Below, one piece after another: positions 62,696 through 64,000 of a DNA stretch of 64,000 bases. The notes beneath the pieces were generated by a model. The model was not told where the DNA came from. It saw only the letters and a program-made list of their open reading frames with translations, and did no database searches. Numbering within the stretch: position 1 is the stretch's first letter; every line of letters starts with the position of its first letter. The position numbers and the translations under genes are program-made. Source of the DNA: Acinetobacter johnsonii CIP 64.6 (GTDB lineage: Bacteria > Pseudomonadota > Gammaproteobacteria > Pseudomonadales > Moraxellaceae); NCBI RefSeq assembly GCF_000368045.1, contig NZ_KB849238.1:62001-126000 (forward strand). Reading direction: 5' to 3'.

Positions 62696-63916
62696 ATGCC
62701 AGTAGGTGACGTATCAATGCCACAAATGCACGTGGTGAAAGGGGTGAGAATCGGAACGGCTGAAGCTTATGTGCGCTATCAGAACCGACGTGATCTTGTC
62801 ATTTTCGAATTTGCTGAAGGAACGAATGTTGCGGGTGTTTTCACTCAAAATGCGTTCTGTGCAGCACCTGTGCATGTGTCAAAAGCGCACTTACAAGTGG
62901 CGAATCCGCGCTACCTCATTATTAACACTGGCAATGCCAATGCAGGTACAGGCAAGACAGGCATGCTGAATGCTGAACGTACTTGTGCAAAATTGGCTGA
63001 GCTTGCCGGTGTGCAAGCAACGGAAGTGTTACCGTTTTCAACAGGGGTGATTGGTGAACAATTGCCGTTGGAGCGTTTGTTAAATGGATTACAGCCTGCA
63101 TTAAATAGTTTGAGTACTGATGCTTGGGATACAGCTGCTACCGGGATTATGACCACAGACACCACACCAAAAGGTGCATCTGAGCAATTCGAATTGGATG
63201 GCGTCACGTATACCATGACGGGTATTTCTAAGGGTGCAGGCATGATTCGTCCCAATATGGCAACGATGTTGGGCTATGTTGCAACTGATGCACCTATCAG
63301 CCGCGAGTTGGTTCAGCAACTGTTGAGCGAAACGGTTAATGTTTCGTTCAACCGAATTACCATTGACGGTGATACTTCAACCAATGACTCCTGTATCTTT
63401 GCGGCTACGGGTCAAGCGGGTGGTGTTGAAATTAGCTCAACCCAAGATGCACGCTATACCGTAGTGCTAGATGTACTCACGCGTATGATGAAACGTCTTG
63501 CACAACTGATTGTGCGTGATGGTGAAGGTGCAACTAAGTTTATTACGGTTGCTGTTGAAGGTGGTCATGACACGCAAGAATGCTGCGATATTGCTTATAG
63601 TATTGCGCATTCACCTTTGGTTAAAACTGCGATTTTTGCGTCAGATCCGAACTGGGGACGTATCTTGGCTGCGATTGGTTATGCTGGGGTTAAAAATTTA
63701 GATGTTGAAAAAATCCAAGTTTGGTTAGATGATGTGCAAATCTGTAAGGATGGTGGTGCGGCTGCCGATTACACGGAAGCGGAAGGTGCTCGTGTAATGT
63801 CACAAGCTGAAATGACCATTCGTGTAGATCTAGGACGCGGGGCAGCGAAAGACACAGTGTATACCTGTGACTTATCTTATGACTATGTAAAGATTAATGC
63901 GGATTATCGCTCTTAA
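62696..63916 (+). CDS. argJ: Bifunctional ornithine acetyltransferase / N-acetylglutamate synthase
   Basis: 406 residues from the ATG at 62696; an ATG at 62678 adds six residues but has no Shine-Dalgarno sequence. ArgJ recycles the acetyl group from N-acetylornithine to glutamate in arginine synthesis. The precursor is cut autocatalytically before the Thr in GMIRPNMATML, which is intact. NTGNANAGTGKTGMLNA, TDTTPKGAS and ATKFITVAVEGG are conserved. A terminator ends the gene. Confidence 0.95.
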   Translation: MPVGDVSMPQMHVVKGVRIGTAEAYVRYQNRRDLVIFEFAEGTNVAGVFTQNAFCAAPVHVSKAHLQVANPRYLIINTGNANAGTGKTGMLNAERTCAKLAELAGVQATEVLPFSTGVIGEQLPLERLLNGLQPALNSLSTDAWDTAATGIMTTDTTPKGASEQFELDGVTYTMTGISKGAGMIRPNMATMLGYVATDAPISRELVQQLLSETVNVSFNRITIDGDTSTNDSCIFAATGQAGGVEISSTQDARYTVVLDVLTRMMKRLAQLIVRDGEGATKFITVAVEGGHDTQECCDIAYSIAHSPLVKTAIFASDPNWGRILAAIGYAGVKNLDVEKIQVWLDDVQICKDGGAAADYTEAEGARVMSQAEMTIRVDLGRGAAKDTVYTCDLSYDYVKINADYRS

Positions 63917-63930
63917 TCTTAACGAGTTTA

Positions 63931-63957
63931 AAAAAAGCCTCCTTTGGAGGCTTTTTT
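63931..63957 (+). terminator. Terminator after argJ
   Basis: AAAAAAGCCTCC, loop TTT and GGAGGCTTTTTT, 14 bases after the stop. Confidence 0.9.
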
Positions 63958-64000
63958 ACCATAAGAACTTTTGAATGATTGGTCAAAAGCCGAGAAGCCA

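Overview
The window is chromosomal DNA from a gammaproteobacterium of the genus Acinetobacter. The clearest marker is the surface-sugar gene block between ilvE and aspS, which is where Acinetobacter keeps its lipooligosaccharide (LOS) outer-core (OC) locus. The BaeS/BaeR pair, the trpF-trpB / trpA-accD-folC layout, an AroP-type permease and A/T-rich intergenic DNA agree with this. I cannot name the species from sequence alone. I saw no insertion sequence, prophage, CRISPR array, rRNA operon or resistance island.

Layout. 0-6 kb: 5' part of queA (minus), tRNA-Leu(CAA), an orphan GAF histidine kinase, glnE and ilvE. 6-18 kb: the OC locus, holding ugd, a small DxD glycosyltransferase, a Stealth-type sugar-phosphate transferase, two GT25 enzymes, a GT32-like enzyme, an OafA-type O-acyltransferase, a WaaZ-like Kdo transferase, a GT8-like enzyme and two paralogous LpxL/HtrB-type acyltransferases around a small membrane protein. 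It is closed by aspS. 20-31 kb: a DUF4184 membrane protein, a zinc-type TonB receptor (znuD-like) behind a palindromic Zur-like site, a phospholipase D-like enzyme flanked by short repeats, small unknown proteins, psiE and two large acyl-CoA dehydrogenases. 31-36 kb: a Spy-like lipoprotein gene with an in-frame stop, divergent from baeSR, then an aroP-like permease and a 0.9-kb region with no convincing gene. 36-44 kb: YjbR protein, selO, a DHCW-type cupin, a fatty acid desaturase with a palindromic operator candidate, a glycerophosphodiesterase, a cobalamin adenosyltransferase and btuB under a cobalamin riboswitch. 44-58 kb: trpF-trpB, DUF1543 and DUF2804 proteins, a ferritin-like hydrolase divergent from an AraC regulator, an NhaC antiporter, the overlapping cluster trpA-accD-folC-SPOR protein, a lipoprotein phosphatase coupled to an MBL-fold hydrolase, and a 1-Cys peroxiredoxin. 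58-64 kb: a small periplasmic protein, secA, a small secreted protein and argJ.

How the genes work together. The OC locus should build and decorate the LOS outer core: uronic acid donor from Ugd, sugar addition by several GT families, possible phosphodiester-linked sugar from the Stealth enzyme, O-acylation, and an extra Kdo branch. Its gene content (Stealth + WaaZ-like + OafA-type + paired acyltransferases) is the most distinctive part of the window. Vitamin B12 import (btuB) lies next to B12 adenosylation. The trp genes are split into two groups, and trpA shares an overlapping cluster with fatty-acid (accD) and folate (folC) genes. Several regulatory elements are legible: the cobalamin riboswitch with a hairpin that places the btuB Shine-Dalgarno in its loop, the Zur-like palindrome, the desaturase operator candidate and many intrinsic terminators.
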